From Alteromonas pelagimontana (GTDB lineage Bacteria; Pseudomonadota; Gammaproteobacteria; Enterobacterales; Alteromonadaceae): a stretch of 64,000 nt of DNA. Positions within the stretch are counted from its first letter, which is position 1. Each line of letters begins with the position of its first letter. The stretch is taken from NCBI RefSeq assembly GCF_002499975.2, contig NZ_CP052766.1, forward strand, positions 3,658,001 through 3,722,000, given 5' to 3'. A program made the position numbers and the translations under genes. Shown here one piece after another: positions 8,927 to 18,983 of this stretch. Below the pieces are notes generated by a model. That model worked only from the letters and a program-made list of their open reading frames with translations. It was not told where the DNA came from and did not search any database.

Positions 8927-9325
8927 ATGACTTTGCCTATTACAGCGTTTTACGCCAGCTTGCTTGCGTTGTGCTACCTGTACATTTCTGTGTCGGTAAT
9001 AAGCGTAAGACGAAGAAGGCAGATTAGCCTTGGCAATGGTGGTGATACCGAGTTGCTTAGGCTGACCCGCGTACATGGAAACTTCAACGAGTACGTGCCG
9101 CTAACATTGATTCTGCTGGCCGCGTTAGAAACCATTACGAATGTGCATTGGGTGCTGCATCTTGGCGCTTGTTCACTGCTTTTTGGACGCTTATTGCATG
9201 CCTACGGTCTGCGTCATCATGAAGGCGCTAGCTGGCAACGATTAGCGGGCATGGCGCTGACGTTTTTGTCGCTGCTGTTCCTGGCATGTACGAATTTATT
9301 TATGATCCACTACATGGTGTTATAA
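8927..9325 (+). CDS. MAPEG-family membrane protein
   Basis: 132 residues with four hydrophobic segments (about 5-25, 55-75, 78-95 and 108-130). The MAPEG-type motif is present: RLTRVHGNFNEYVPLTLILL, then the RLLHAYGL region. MAPEG proteins include membrane glutathione transferases and relatives; the substrate here is unknown. The short bacterial version (about 130 residues) is common in proteobacteria. The ATG has GGAGAAACGG upstream. Its stop codon overlaps the next gene's start (TAATG), so the two are translationally coupled. Confidence 0.85.
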   Translation: MTLPITAFYASLLALCYLYISVSVISVRRRRQISLGNGGDTELLRLTRVHGNFNEYVPLTLILLAALETITNVHWVLHLGACSLLFGRLLHAYGLRHHEGASWQRLAGMALTFLSLLFLACTNLFMIHYMVL

Positions 9326-10458
9326 TGACGTTACTGGCTTCACTCATCACTCCCGCCTGTATTATTGACGAATCAAAATTAAGGGCTAATGCTAAGCGCA
9401 TGCAGGAGAAGTGTGCCAGGGAAAATCTTATATTACGTCCGCATGTTAAAACCCTAAAAAGCTTACAAGCCGCAGAAATTTACGCGCCTGCTCCTTCTCC
9501 CATTACGGTCTCTACGCTAGCAGAAGCGCGATATTTTGCCAGTGCGGGGTATTCAGACATTCTTTATGCTGTTGGGATAAGTCCGAATAAAGTCAAAGCG
9601 ATAAATGAATTACTGAGTGCAGACGTTGGTTTAACCGTGATTGTCGATAGCATGGCTGGTGCCAAAGCATTAACTGAAGTTGCTCCTCAACTGGACGGTT
9701 CGTTACGCGTTGCTGTGGAAGTTGATGTAGATAATCAGCGCGCCGGGATTAACCCTAATGCGTCTACTCTAGTTGAAATTGCTCGTCTGCTATCTGATAC
9801 GAGAAAACTTCAATTTAAGGGCCTGATGGCCCACGCAGGCGCATCTTACCAGTGCTTTTCGCAGGAGGCGAAGGACAAGATGGCACAGCAGGAATGCGAA
9901 CAAATTAACGTTGCAGTTGCCTCGTTAGCGAAAGCCGGCATTTCCTGCGAAATGGTGTCTGTTGGTTCTACGCCCACTGCTCTTGCGGATATATCTCATG
10001 AAGGGATCACGGAACTACGTGCCGGGGTTTATGCTACCTTCGATTGTGTTATGGCCGGTATCAATCTTTGTGAATACACCGACATCGCTTTAAGTGTACT
10101 GACGTCAGTAATTGGTCATCAACAGGAAAAGGGCTGGGTGTTGATTGATGCAGGATGGATGGCGTTGTCGCGAGACAAAGGCACCACAGGGCAGAAAAAG
10201 GACTGCGGCTATGGTCTGGTGTGTGACATCCACGGGAATCTTTTACCCGGCTGGTACGTATCACAAACCAATCAGGAACATGGCGTTATTGCACATGTTG
10301 ATGGACGCTCACCTATGGAAGACGTATTTTCATATGGCAGTATGCTACGAATTTTACCTATTCACGCATGCGCCACGGCTTCGCAATTTGCGCAATATCA
10401 CGTAACCCGGGACAACCACAGCGTTAGCGCCCAATGGTCGCGAATACATGGCTGGTAG
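9325..10458 (+). CDS. DSD1-family PLP enzyme (D-serine dehydratase / D-threonine aldolase-like)
   Basis: 377 residues from the ATG that overlaps the MAPEG stop. The fold is alanine-racemase type III: the PLP lysine is expected at Lys42 in LRPHVKTLKS, and a glycine-rich phosphate site is near VGSTPT. The carboxy-terminal domain carries PIHACAT with His347 and Cys349, the zinc ligands used by D-serine dehydratases of the DSD1 type. It should act on a D-amino acid or a beta-hydroxy-D-amino acid; the exact substrate cannot be read from the sequence. An upstream in-frame ATG at 9286 lies inside the MAPEG gene and is unlikely. The one-base overlap implies co-transcription. Confidence 0.85.
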   Translation: MTLLASLITPACIIDESKLRANAKRMQEKCARENLILRPHVKTLKSLQAAEIYAPAPSPITVSTLAEARYFASAGYSDILYAVGISPNKVKAINELLSADVGLTVIVDSMAGAKALTEVAPQLDGSLRVAVEVDVDNQRAGINPNASTLVEIARLLSDTRKLQFKGLMAHAGASYQCFSQEAKDKMAQQECEQINVAVASLAKAGISCEMVSVGSTPTALADISHEGITELRAGVYATFDCVMAGINLCEYTDIALSVLTSVIGHQQEKGWVLIDAGWMALSRDKGTTGQKKDCGYGLVCDIHGNLLPGWYVSQTNQEHGVIAHVDGRSPMEDVFSYGSMLRILPIHACATASQFAQYHVTRDNHSVSAQWSRIHGW

Positions 10459-10892
10459 TAATAAGTTGCCAGCGCAGATGAACAAATAGGCAGCAGGAAA
10501 GACGCTTGTACTTTACCAGGTTTCAGGTTATTTAGTATTGGTTGAAGCCTACAACGATAAACAATACTGCCGGAATCTTTTGTTTATTAAAAGTTCGAGC
10601 GCCCGTCCATCAAATTTCTTATTTTTACTTCATCGTCATTACCTGATGAAAGTACTTGTCATAGCTCTTGAGTACGGCTTTTACCAGGATCAAGATACCA
10701 CCTTTCGAGTCTCTCTTTTTCTGTATCTTTATAGAACTACTAGTCGTTGATGTGCTCATTCATATGCTCCTTTTGCCACTGATATCGCGTACTTAAAAAT
10801 GTCACGTCGGTATTAGGTAAAGCCAGTTTTTCTAAGACTTATGTCAGTAGAGAAAACGTTAAGGAAACGCCGTATAAAGGCTAATTTTCATC
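10459..10892. other. Gene-poor stretch with one candidate small ORF
   Basis: No large gene is supported. A plus-strand reading frame at 10538-10750 has no ribosome binding site and no recognisable protein. The only plausible coding element is the 44-codon minus-strand ORF listed separately. Confidence 0.5.
10625..10759 (-). CDS. Candidate small protein, 44 residues, unknown
   Basis: A minus-strand ATG is preceded at seven bases by GGAG and opens a 44-codon frame. The predicted peptide starts with a Ser/Thr run (MSTSTTSSS), then a basic patch (KIQKKRDSKGG), a hydrophobic ILILVKAVLKSY helix and a Lys/Met end. The amphipathic basic helix could be membrane-associated. Good Shine-Dalgarno spacing is the main support. 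There is no homology evidence and a chance ORF cannot be excluded. Confidence 0.3.
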   Translation of the reverse strand: MSTSTTSSSIKIQKKRDSKGGILILVKAVLKSYDKYFHQVMTMK

Positions 10893-10948
10893 TTAGAGAT
10901 GAATGCCCAGAGAAAAAATAAAAGCTAAGGCTGCAGGCGCCAGGATGG

Positions 10949-11389
10949 CTAGGCGGATGCGGTTAACCGGTTGATGAGATCTATTTCTAACAGGCCGTTT
11001 TCCATAGCGGTTCTTGATATCTGCACGTGCTCTCCAATGTCGAAAATACACTCGAAAAAAGCTGCAGGGTTTCCCGTGATTGAAGCTGCGCAAAGAGAAG
11101 ACATACGATAAGAGGTATCAACCGTGCGCTTTCCTGTAATGATTAAAAGTGTCCGCTCACGATTCATCGAAATGTCGCGTTGGCTAAACCCCGGTGCGCC
11201 AATCGTGATCCGGCAATGATCGGACTTAATCATGGCGACGTTGAACGTAGGGTAAATAGGCGCCGGGGAGCCGATATTTACTGGCTCGTCAAAAAGCAAA
11301 TTTTTTAGCAGTCTCTTACCATCGGGTACGGGTTTTCCAGGTCGGGCAACCGTGGAGGGGGGCTGATTCAAGAACGTTGCTGATGTCAT
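10949..11389 (-). CDS. Hsp20-like (alpha-crystallin domain) protein beside soxR
   Basis: About 146 residues from the ATG at 11389, which has GGAAA upstream. The region YPTFNVAMIKSDHCRITIGAPGF through LIITGK and FFECIFDIGEHV to GLLEIDLI follows the alpha-crystallin strand pattern, so it is a divergent small heat-shock protein. It is much less conserved than the IbpA-like protein at 11997 and carries four Cys in the domain, which is unusual. A further in-frame ATG at 11422 is unlikely because it would fall within the predicted -10 element. Divergent from soxR, with a SoxR-type promoter between them, it is probably redox induced rather than simply heat induced. Confidence 0.7.
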   Translation of the reverse strand: MTSATFLNQPPSTVARPGKPVPDGKRLLKNLLFDEPVNIGSPAPIYPTFNVAMIKSDHCRITIGAPGFSQRDISMNRERTLLIITGKRTVDTSYRMSSLCAASITGNPAAFFECIFDIGEHVQISRTAMENGLLEIDLINRLTASA

Positions 11390-11400
11390 CTCTAATTTCC

Positions 11401-11429
11401 TTGTCTGTTTGAGAGATCGCATGTTAAAA
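11401..11429 (+). promoter_or_regulatory. Putative soxR promoter
   Basis: TTGTCT (11401-11406), a 17-base spacer and TTAAAA (11424-11429) lie directly before the SoxR box, so SoxR binding would cover the start region and could autoregulate soxR. Confidence 0.35.
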
Positions 11430-11451
11430 CCTCAACTTAGGTTTAGGTAAA
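11421..11451 (-). promoter_or_regulatory. SoxR box within a 19-bp-spacer promoter for the Hsp20-like gene
   Basis: CCTCAACTTAGGTTTAGG (11430-11447) matches the SoxR box consensus CCTCAAGTTAACTTGAGG at 14 of 18 positions. On the minus strand it sits between TTTACC (11451-11446) and TAACAT (11426-11421) with a 19-base spacer, the overlong spacing characteristic of MerR-family-activated promoters. The start would fall about 25 bases before the Hsp20-like ATG. Confidence 0.65.
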
Positions 11452-11462
11452 GAGGTTTTTAA

Positions 11463-11933
11463 ATGAATGATTTGTCAGTAGGAAAAGTTGCAGAGCGTTG
11501 TGGCGTCAATGTCTCAGCACTGCACTTTTATGAAAAGCGGGGGCTAATTCACAGTTCTCGAAACGCAGGAAATCAGAGACGGTATGGGCGAGATACCATC
11601 CGCAGGGTCAGCCTCATAAAAGCTGCCCAACAATTGGGAATTGCTCTGAATGAACTGGAACCGGCTTTCGCTACCTTACCGAAATTTAAAGCACCGACGC
11701 CACAGCAGTGGCAGCAGATGGCCACGCTCTGGGAGAAAAAGTTAGCGCAGCGTATTCAACGCTTACAGCGACTACAGTCTTCGTTGACCAGCTGTATTGG
11801 TTGCGGTTGTTTGTCTATGGAGCGGTGTCCGCTTTACAATCCTGATGACACACTGGCGCAAGACGGTCCCGGCCCGGTTTTGTTAGTTGAAGCTGATAAG
11901 GAGAAATGGCCAGACAGAAGCGAAACGGGATAA
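11463..11933 (+). CDS. soxR: Redox-sensitive MerR-family activator SoxR
   Basis: 156 residues. The winged-helix MerR DNA-binding domain is at 1-70 (VGKVAERCGVNVSALHFYEK), followed by a dimerisation helix (about 80-108) and the SoxR [2Fe-2S] motif CIGCGCLSMERC, with Cys111, Cys114, Cys116 and Cys122 in the exact CX2CXCX5C spacing. Oxidation of the cluster by redox-cycling compounds or superoxide activates target promoters. The divergent neighbour is a likely direct target. No soxS is visible, as in most non-enteric bacteria where SoxR controls targets directly. Confidence 0.95.
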   Translation: MNDLSVGKVAERCGVNVSALHFYEKRGLIHSSRNAGNQRRYGRDTIRRVSLIKAAQQLGIALNELEPAFATLPKFKAPTPQQWQQMATLWEKKLAQRIQRLQRLQSSLTSCIGCGCLSMERCPLYNPDDTLAQDGPGPVLLVEADKEKWPDRSETG

Positions 11934-11962
11934 AAAAACGGCACCGTTAAGTGCCGTTTCGT
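11934..11962 (+). terminator. Terminator between soxR and ibpA (possibly bidirectional)
   Basis: AAACGGCAC, CGTTAA loop, GTGCCGTTT is a strong stem with A-rich left and T-containing right flanks, located between two convergent genes. Confidence 0.75.
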
Positions 11963-11996
11963 AGTTATCTATGTCAGCAACAGATACTACTGCTTA

Positions 11997-12452
11997 CTAA
12001 GCTTCTTGCTTGGTACCAATTTCTATTTTTTGCGGCTTTTTCGCTTCAGGAACAACCCGCTCCAGATCAATATGTAACAAGCCATGTTGAAGGTCTGCGC
12101 CAATCACTTTAACGTGATCACCTAACTGAAACTTACGTTCAAAACTTTGAGATGAAATTCCCTGATGAAGATATTTTTTACCTTCTTTACTGGATTTCTC
12201 ATCTTGCGTTGGTGAAGTGTCAGACGGCTTTTTACCCGTAACAGTCAACGCGTTTTCTTGTGCTTCAATTGTCACATCGTCGGCGCCAAAACCGGCAACG
12301 GCCATAGAAATTCGGTATTTGTCCTCACCTAATAGCTCAATGTTATAGGGAGGATACGTGTGTTGATTCCGAGAGGCTGCATCTGCAAGAGAGGCAAGAC
12401 GATCAGAACCAATAAATGAACGGTAAAGTGGAGATAGATCGATAGTACGCAT
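11997..12452 (-). CDS. ibpA: Small heat-shock protein IbpA-like
   Basis: 151 residues from the ATG at 12452, giving MRTIDLSPLYRSFIGSDRL, close to the IbpA start MRNFDLSPLYRS. AAGGAT is seven bases before this ATG, whereas an ATG two codons earlier lies almost on top of it. The alpha-crystallin domain includes YNIELLGEDKYRISMAVAGF, LTVTGKK, YLHQGISSQSFERKFQLGDHVKV and GLLHIDLERVVPE. The product is an ATP-independent holdase at protein aggregates. Upstream sequence shows a sigma32-like promoter and a leader foldable as a ROSE-type RNA thermometer. Confidence 0.93.
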   Translation of the reverse strand: MRTIDLSPLYRSFIGSDRLASLADAASRNQHTYPPYNIELLGEDKYRISMAVAGFGADDVTIEAQENALTVTGKKPSDTSPTQDEKSSKEGKKYLHQGISSQSFERKFQLGDHVKVIGADLQHGLLHIDLERVVPEAKKPQKIEIGTKQEA

Positions 12453-12543
12453 GGTCATATCCTTAAAATAAAGCAATATGTTAAAAAAGTTGCCCCGATC
12501 ATCGGCGGCAGTATTATCGGCCTTGCTTGCAAGCACCGATAAT
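12453..12543 (-). promoter_or_regulatory. ROSE-like RNA thermometer leader of ibpA
   Basis: Next to the start codon, ATATTGCTT pairs with AAGGATAT (12457-12479), which buries the ribosome binding site. The pairing leaves the G of TTGCT bulged, the hallmark of ROSE elements. Upstream lie a hairpin CCGA/TCGG (12495-12505) and an 8-bp stem ATTATCGG/CCGATAAT (12513-12543). This multi-stem layout is what ROSE leaders of small heat-shock genes show. Folding was done by eye only. Confidence 0.5.
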
Positions 12544-12545
12544 TC

Positions 12546-12575
12546 CTATGTAGTAACAGACCCAAGTTTTTCAAG
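12546..12575 (-). promoter_or_regulatory. Sigma32-like promoter of ibpA
   Basis: On the minus strand CTTGAAA (12575-12569) is followed after 15 bases by CTACATAG (12553-12546), a fair match to the sigma32 -10 CCCCATnT. It would place the 5' end about 90 bases before the start codon, at the beginning of the proposed thermometer. Confidence 0.45.
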
Positions 12576-12602
12576 CCGAAAAATCAAAAAAATTTAAGCA
12601 CC

Positions 12603-13244
12603 TTAAATCATCGGCTTGAGGTAACGCGAGGAGCGAGGAGCAAAATAGTTATCTGCATCCAGTGAAAAAATGACGCTGATTGCTTTACCTTGCAACTCGT
12701 GGACAGGTACAAAACCGTAGACTCTGGAATCCGCACTGTTATTGCGATTGTCGCCTAGTACCAGAATATGATTGGCTGGAACAGTTACTGGCGAAAAACT
12801 GGTAAGGGTACTGTCATTTTTTACTAACTGAATAGGGTGCGCTACGTCACCTAGATGTTCAATTTTTTCTCCATCATTCCTGTCATCATAAAACAACGGC
12901 TTACCATTGATGAACAAGCGGTTCGCCTGCATCGCTAAGCGATCGCCCGGAAGTCCAACCACCCGTTTCACCAGCCGGTTGTCGGCTGCCTTACTTTCAA
13001 ATACCACAATATCGCCCCGTTCGGGGTTTCCCGTTTCCATCACGCTAATATCGGTGAATGGAATGTCAATTCGATAAGCGGCTTTATTGACAAAAATTCT
13101 GTCGCCTTCCACTATGGTGGGTAACATTGAGCCTGTAGGTACATTGTACCAATCTGCGAAACTGCTACGTACGGCAAACATCAATACAATGAAAACCAAA
13201 AATCCTTTATTGTCGCGCCAAAGCGCTGCCAGTTGTTTTTTCAT
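12603..13244 (-). CDS. lepB: Signal peptidase I
   Basis: 213 residues; cleaves signal peptides at the outer face of the inner membrane. A single amino-terminal membrane segment (about 14-30) precedes the catalytic Ser39 in NVPTGSMLPT. The general base is Lys93 in RLVKRVVGLPGD, and box E (GDNRNNSADSR) follows near residue 167. It is shorter than the approximately 300-residue E. coli LepB, with one rather than two membrane segments, and is not next to lepA or rnc. It is therefore probably a second, accessory signal peptidase. The ATG has CAGGAAGATAGGT upstream. Confidence 0.92.
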   Translation of the reverse strand: MKKQLAALWRDNKGFLVFIVLMFAVRSSFADWYNVPTGSMLPTIVEGDRIFVNKAAYRIDIPFTDISVMETGNPERGDIVVFESKAADNRLVKRVVGLPGDRLAMQANRLFINGKPLFYDDRNDGEKIEHLGDVAHPIQLVKNDSTLTSFSPVTVPANHILVLGDNRNNSADSRVYGFVPVHELQGKAISVIFSLDADNYFAPRSSRYLKPMI

Positions 13245-13389
13245 ACCTATCTTCCTGTGATTTATTGCTCGACTATGACAAGACTATAGTTCAAAAGTTG
13301 TGGCTTGTGCTGTAACAAAACATGTCTATTTACCCACTCATAAGTTTGATAAAGTTAGCAAATATTAACAGCGGGTTCTGGTATGTGTA

Positions 13390-14085
13390 GTGAAATGTGT
13401 AACTGCAGGTTTATTTTTATTGTTATCCTGGTCAGCTTTAGCGGCTGATTTAGTTGTATAGACTGAATCTTCGCCTCCCTACCAATATGAGAGTACGGAA
13501 GGAGACGTAGCCGGCTCTGCAACGGATAGAGTTAAAGCCATTATTGACGCTGCGGGGCTTAACGCACGATATGAACTCTACCCGTGGGCAAGAGCGGTTA
13601 ACCTAGCCAAGAAAAATACCAAATCACTTATTTACTCCATAACACGCCTGCCCGAACGAGAGCAGGACTTTATCTTTATCGCGTCTGTAGTGCTTTTTGA
13701 GCTGGCGCTGGTAAAGCTGGCTGGCAATAGAAATATCGTCATAAATGACTGGGCAGCGCTCAACAACTACAGCATCGCAGTTCAGCGCGATGACGTTTCT
13801 TATTACTGGCTGCAACAGTTAGGGCTAAAAGAGAACGAACAGATATTTATCTGTGCAGATATTCAGTGCTCCTGGCAACATCTGCTTCGCGGCACCGTAG
13901 ATTTAATTGTTGAAGATCCTGCGTTAATTGCTCCAACAGCACAGCGTTTTGGAATGGACGCCAGCCGATTTGCACCAGTCAGGTTTATTCCTGAGCTATC
14001 GGTACACGGTTATTTAGCGGCTAACCGGAGCCTCGATCCGGCAATTGTGGCGCGGTTGCAGCGCGCCGTGCAGTCGATGAAATAA
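13390..14085 (+). pseudogene. Periplasmic solute-binding protein (SBP_bac_3-like) interrupted by TAG
   Basis: Reading from GTG at 13390 gives a complete signal peptide (VKCVTAGLFLLLLSWSALAAD), then LVV, an in-frame TAG at 13459-13461, then TESSPPYQYESTEG and a continuous frame to 14085. ESSPPYQY, YPWARAVNLAKK and SLIYSITRLPERE are typical of family-3 extracellular binding proteins of marine gammaproteobacteria. Total length would be about 231 residues, normal for the family. Apart from the single stop the gene appears undamaged. It is either a recent pseudogene (for example Tyr or Gln codon to TAG), a stop-codon read-through, or a sequence error. It faces the his operon end to end. Confidence 0.75.
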
Positions 14086-14091
14086 ATACTG

Positions 14092-14708
14092 TCAGGGTTG
14101 ATGGCGAGACTTTAGCACGTCAATTACATCAGAAAGGCTCATATCGCTCGCTTGCAACAGCACTGTCAGATGATAAATCAGGTCGGCGGCTTCGTTTTTC
14201 AGCTCTTCTTTGTCCTGAACAGTGGCGGCTAACGCTGTCTCTACCCCTTCTTCTCCTACTTTTTGGGCAATTCTTTTAATGCCCTTGGCATACAGCGACG
14301 CCGTATAGCTGGAATCAGGATCTGCGTTTTTGCGTGCAGCCAATACCCTTTCCAAATCGGCTAGAAAAGTAAATTCTGCTGGCTGGCTGTTAGCCCAGCA
14401 GCTTTCACTGCCAGTGTGGCAGGTCGGGCCATTCGGATTAGCTAAAACTAACAACGAATCATTGTCGCAATCACTGCCGACTTCAACCAGATCTAACGTA
14501 TTGTTGGAGGTTTCGCCTTTTTGCCAAAGACGTTGCTTTGAGCGACTGAAAAAGGTGACCTTGCCTGATGACAACGTGACGCTCAACGCCTCCTCGTTCA
14601 TGTATCCCTGCATTAGTACCTTTCCGCTAACTGCGTCCTGCACAACAGCAGGTAGGAGGCCCTCCATTTTTTCCCATGCTAACTGGCGCAGATTTGAAGA
14701 ATCGATGA

Positions 14709-14712
<4 letters not shown>
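14092..14712 (-). CDS. hisI: Bifunctional phosphoribosyl-AMP cyclohydrolase / phosphoribosyl-ATP pyrophosphatase
   Basis: Fused HisI-HisE enzyme catalysing steps 2 and 3 of histidine synthesis, 206 residues. The cyclohydrolase half (about 1-110) contains [19 protein letters not shown], the metal site DCDNDSLL and the cysteine motif HTGSESCW. The pyrophosphatase half begins near residue 118 ([12 protein letters not shown]) and includes [13 protein letters not shown] and [14 protein letters not shown]. It is the last gene of the operon and overlaps hisF by four bases (ATGA). Confidence 0.97.
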
Positions 14713-16231
<1,519 letters not shown>

Positions 16232-16834
16232 CTATAGATTCACAAAATTATTTAATAGTTCTGCGCCAGCTTCGCCGGAGCGTTCAGGGTGGAACTGCAC
16301 ACCAAAAAAGTTGTTATGGCCAATTGCGGCAGAAAACGGTTGGCCGTACTCACAGCTCGCTACGGTATGCTCATAAACCGGCACGGCGAAGCTATGCACA
16401 AAATAAAAGTAAGTGCCTTCTGGAATGCCCATAAAAAGAGGCGAATCAGGCGATGGAGAAACGGTATTCCAGCCCATGTGGGGAAGACGCAACTCTCCCG
16501 CCATTAAACGTTTTACTTTTCCTGGCATCAGATTCAAGCATTCGACTGTCCCTGTGCGGGTTTCATCTGAACTTTCCATCATTAATTGCATACCCAGACA
16601 AACCCCCAGAACCGGTTGGGTCAGGTTGTGTAAAGTTGGTGCGAGTCGCTTGCCGTGAATACTGGTCATGGCGGCAGTGGCGGTGCCCACGCCGGGCAGG
16701 AAAACTTTATCTGCCGCTTTAATTACCTTGTCTTCAGCTGAAACTTCGACTTGAACTCCCAGACGCTCCAGCGCAAATTTAACCGAAGAAATATTCGCGC
16801 AGCCGGTATTAACAATAACAATCCGCTGACTCAT
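16232..16834 (-). CDS. hisH: Imidazole glycerol phosphate synthase glutaminase subunit HisH
   Basis: Class I glutamine amidotransferase feeding ammonia to HisF, about 200 residues. The nucleophile is Cys in VLGVCLGMQLM and the His-Glu pair is in GVQFHPERSG. The ATG used shares bases with the hisB stop (TGATG). A GTG one codon upstream (16837) would give a four-base overlap and is an equally possible start. Confidence 0.97.
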   Translation of the reverse strand: MSQRIVIVNTGCANISSVKFALERLGVQVEVSAEDKVIKAADKVFLPGVGTATAAMTSIHGKRLAPTLHNLTQPVLGVCLGMQLMMESSDETRTGTVECLNLMPGKVKRLMAGELRLPHMGWNTVSPSPDSPLFMGIPEGTYFYFVHSFAVPVYEHTVASCEYGQPFSAAIGHNNFFGVQFHPERSGEAGAELLNNFVNL

Positions 16835-17904
16835 CACAATGCTCCCTTGCTGCTTGGCAACGCATCACCCTCGCGTGCAATGGCCTGGCGTAGCGCTCTC
16901 CCAAATACTTTAAACAGGCTTTCTACCTGATGATGCGCATTCCCCTCAGAGGTAGAAAGGTGTAACGATAGCCCCATGCTCTGAGCCAGAGAATAGAAGA
17001 AATGGGGAACCATCTCTGTCGTCATTTCGCCCACCTGATCCCGGGAGAAATTTGCGTCAAATTTAAGATGCGGACGATTAGAGATATCCATAATACATTC
17101 CGCCCGGCATTCATCCATAGGTAAGGCAAATCCGAAACGGCCGATCCCGCGTTTATCGCCTAATGCTTTTTTCAAGGCTTCGCCTAGCGCCAGGGCCGTA
17201 TCTTCAACGCTATGATGGTCGTCGATGTGCAGGTCACCGCTTACATTCACGTTCATTTCAAAGCCGCCGTGGGTGGCGATTTGGTCCAGCATATGGTCGA
17301 AAAAACCCATGCCGGTATGGATCTGCGACTTAGCGCTGGAATCTAAATCCACTCGCACGGTAATATCCGTTTCTGAGGTCCGTCGCACCACTTCTGCAAT
17401 CCGACACGAGGCCGTCAATGCTTTTTCTATCGCTTTCCAGTTATTGTTTTGGCGATCGTACTGTAACCCGCGGATCCCCATGTTCTCAGCCAGTTGCATA
17501 TCGGTAATGCGATCGCCGATAACATAAGAGCGCGCGAAATCTACTTTACCCTGCTGCAAATACGCTTTCACCAGGCCCAGATTCGGCTTACGGCAACTAC
17601 AGCTATCTTCATCAAAGTGAGGGCATATAAGGACATCGTCAAACTGCACGCCTTGGCTGGCAAAGAGAGCCATCATTGCATTATGGGGCTTATCAAAATC
17701 AGCTTGAGGAAAACTGTCTGTCCCCAGGCCGTCCTGATTACTGACCATCACCAGTCGGAACCCGACGCTTTGCAGCTTTATTAGTACCGGGATCACATGT
17801 GGCTCGAAAACCAGCTTTTCTAAACTATCGAGTTGTTTATCAATAGGGGGTTCTTCTACCAATGTGCCGTCACGGTCGATAAAAAGTATGGCTTGCTGGC
17901 TCAT
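16834..17904 (-). CDS. hisB: Bifunctional histidinol-phosphatase / imidazoleglycerol-phosphate dehydratase HisB
   Basis: Fused enzyme of 356 residues, the gammaproteobacterial arrangement. The amino-terminal HAD phosphatase has the DxD motif [14 protein letters not shown] and a zinc loop with [14 protein letters not shown]. The carboxy-terminal dehydratase starts near residue 168 ([14 protein letters not shown]). Its histidine metal ligands are in [29 protein letters not shown] and [13 protein letters not shown]. It carries out steps 6 and 8 of the pathway and overlaps hisC and hisH. Confidence 0.98.
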   Translation of the reverse strand: MSQQAILFIDRDGTLVEEPPIDKQLDSLEKLVFEPHVIPVLIKLQSVGFRLVMVSNQDGLGTDSFPQADFDKPHNAMMALFASQGVQFDDVLICPHFDEDSCSCRKPNLGLVKAYLQQGKVDFARSYVIGDRITDMQLAENMGIRGLQYDRQNNNWKAIEKALTASCRIAEVVRRTSETDITVRVDLDSSAKSQIHTGMGFFDHMLDQIATHGGFEMNVNVSGDLHIDDHHSVEDTALALGEALKKALGDKRGIGRFGFALPMDECRAECIMDISNRPHLKFDANFSRDQVGEMTTEMVPHFFYSLAQSMGLSLHLSTSEGNAHHQVESLFKVFGRALRQAIAREGDALPSSKGAL

Positions 17905-18983
17905 GCCGACACTCCTGTTTGTGCTATAAAGTGGTCAATTAACTGAAGTAAGCGGTTGTTCTGGGCTTCATTTCCCGCTGTGACCCGCAAACATTGATTA
18001 AGGCTGTACTGTTTAGACTGATCGCGAATGAGCATGCCTTCAGAAACTAAATACTGCATAAGTTCGCTGCTTCCCGCATAGCGGAACAATATGAAATTGG
18101 CTTTTGTATCGCCTAGTAGTTCAATACCCCTACGGCGCGCCAGTTCCTGCTTTAATCGTTCACATTCGCTATTCAAAAAAGCTGTCTGAGCGCGCAGGCG
18201 CTCAATGTTTTCTTTTGTTAGTGCCTGAGCCGCTATTTGAGCCACGGGCTCTGGAACAGGGTAAGGCGCAATGACCTTTAGCAGGGCCTGAATAATGGCA
18301 GGTGAGGCTAACGTAAAACCGCACCGCAACCCTGCCAGAGCAAAGGCTTTCGATAATGTCCGCAAGATGACCAGATTCGGATGGCTCGCGAGCGCGTTCG
18401 CCCAGGTGGCATCCATGGCAAATTCGATATAGGCCTCGTCTACAACCACCAAAGCAGTATCAGCAAAATGTTTAACGATGGTGAGTAAATCACCTTGATC
18501 AACCGTTGTGCCCGTTGGGTTATTGGGTGAGCAGATAAACACTAGTTTTACATCATCTTCGGCGCAGATCGCCGGAACATCTAAGCGAAAATCCGCTTGC
18601 AGTGGAACGCGTTTCACGCCCACGTTGCAGGTTTCAGCACTAATTGCGTACATACCATAGGTGGGGGGACAAATAAGAATATTGTCTTGCCCTGGCTGGC
18701 AGAAGGTGCGAATAAGTAATTCTATTCCCTCATCGGCGCCCCGGGTGACTAGAACCTGTTCACTATCGACCTGAGCGTACGCCGCGTATCCGTTGATAAC
18801 AGCCGCGGGCTGGCAGGACGGATATCGATTGAAGTGATCGCTGTCGATTTCATAAGGGTTGGTAAAAGGGCTTTCGTTAGCGTTTAGCCAATCCTGCCCT
18901 CCGGAAAACAGACGTCTCGCCGACTCATACGGTTTTAACGCCGCAAGATTAGCGTTAATAAGACGATTTACAAGTTGGCTCAT
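17901..18983 (-). CDS. hisC: Histidinol-phosphate aminotransferase HisC
   Basis: PLP-dependent class I/II aminotransferase for step 7, 360 residues. The PLP lysine is in [15 protein letters not shown]. Other landmarks are NESPF near residue 37, [11 protein letters not shown], and [15 protein letters not shown] overlaps occur on both sides, with hisD upstream and hisB downstream. Confidence 0.98.
   Translation of the reverse strand: MSQLVNRLINANLAALKPYESARRLFSGGQDWLNANESPFTNPYEIDSDHFNRYPSCQPAAVINGYAAYAQVDSEQVLVTRGADEGIELLIRTFCQPGQDNILICPPTYGMYAISAETCNVGVKRVPLQADFRLDVPAICAEDDVKLVFICSPNNPTGTTVDQGDLLTIVKHFADTALVVVDEAYIEFAMDATWANALASHPNLVILRTLSKAFALAGLRCGFTLASPAIIQALLKVIAPYPVPEPVAQIAAQALTKENIERLRAQTAFLNSECERLKQELARRRGIELLGDTKANFILFRYAGSSELMQYLVSEGMLIRDQSKQYSLNQCLRVTAGNEAQNNRLLQLIDHFIAQTGVSA

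Noticed and set aside
10538..10750. Plus-strand 70-codon frame
   Set aside because: No ribosome binding site or motif; overlaps the better supported minus-strand small ORF.
12603..13244. Reading the signal peptidase as plasmid or conjugation TraF type
   Set aside because: Box B-E motifs fit chromosomal signal peptidase I and there are no conjugation genes nearby.
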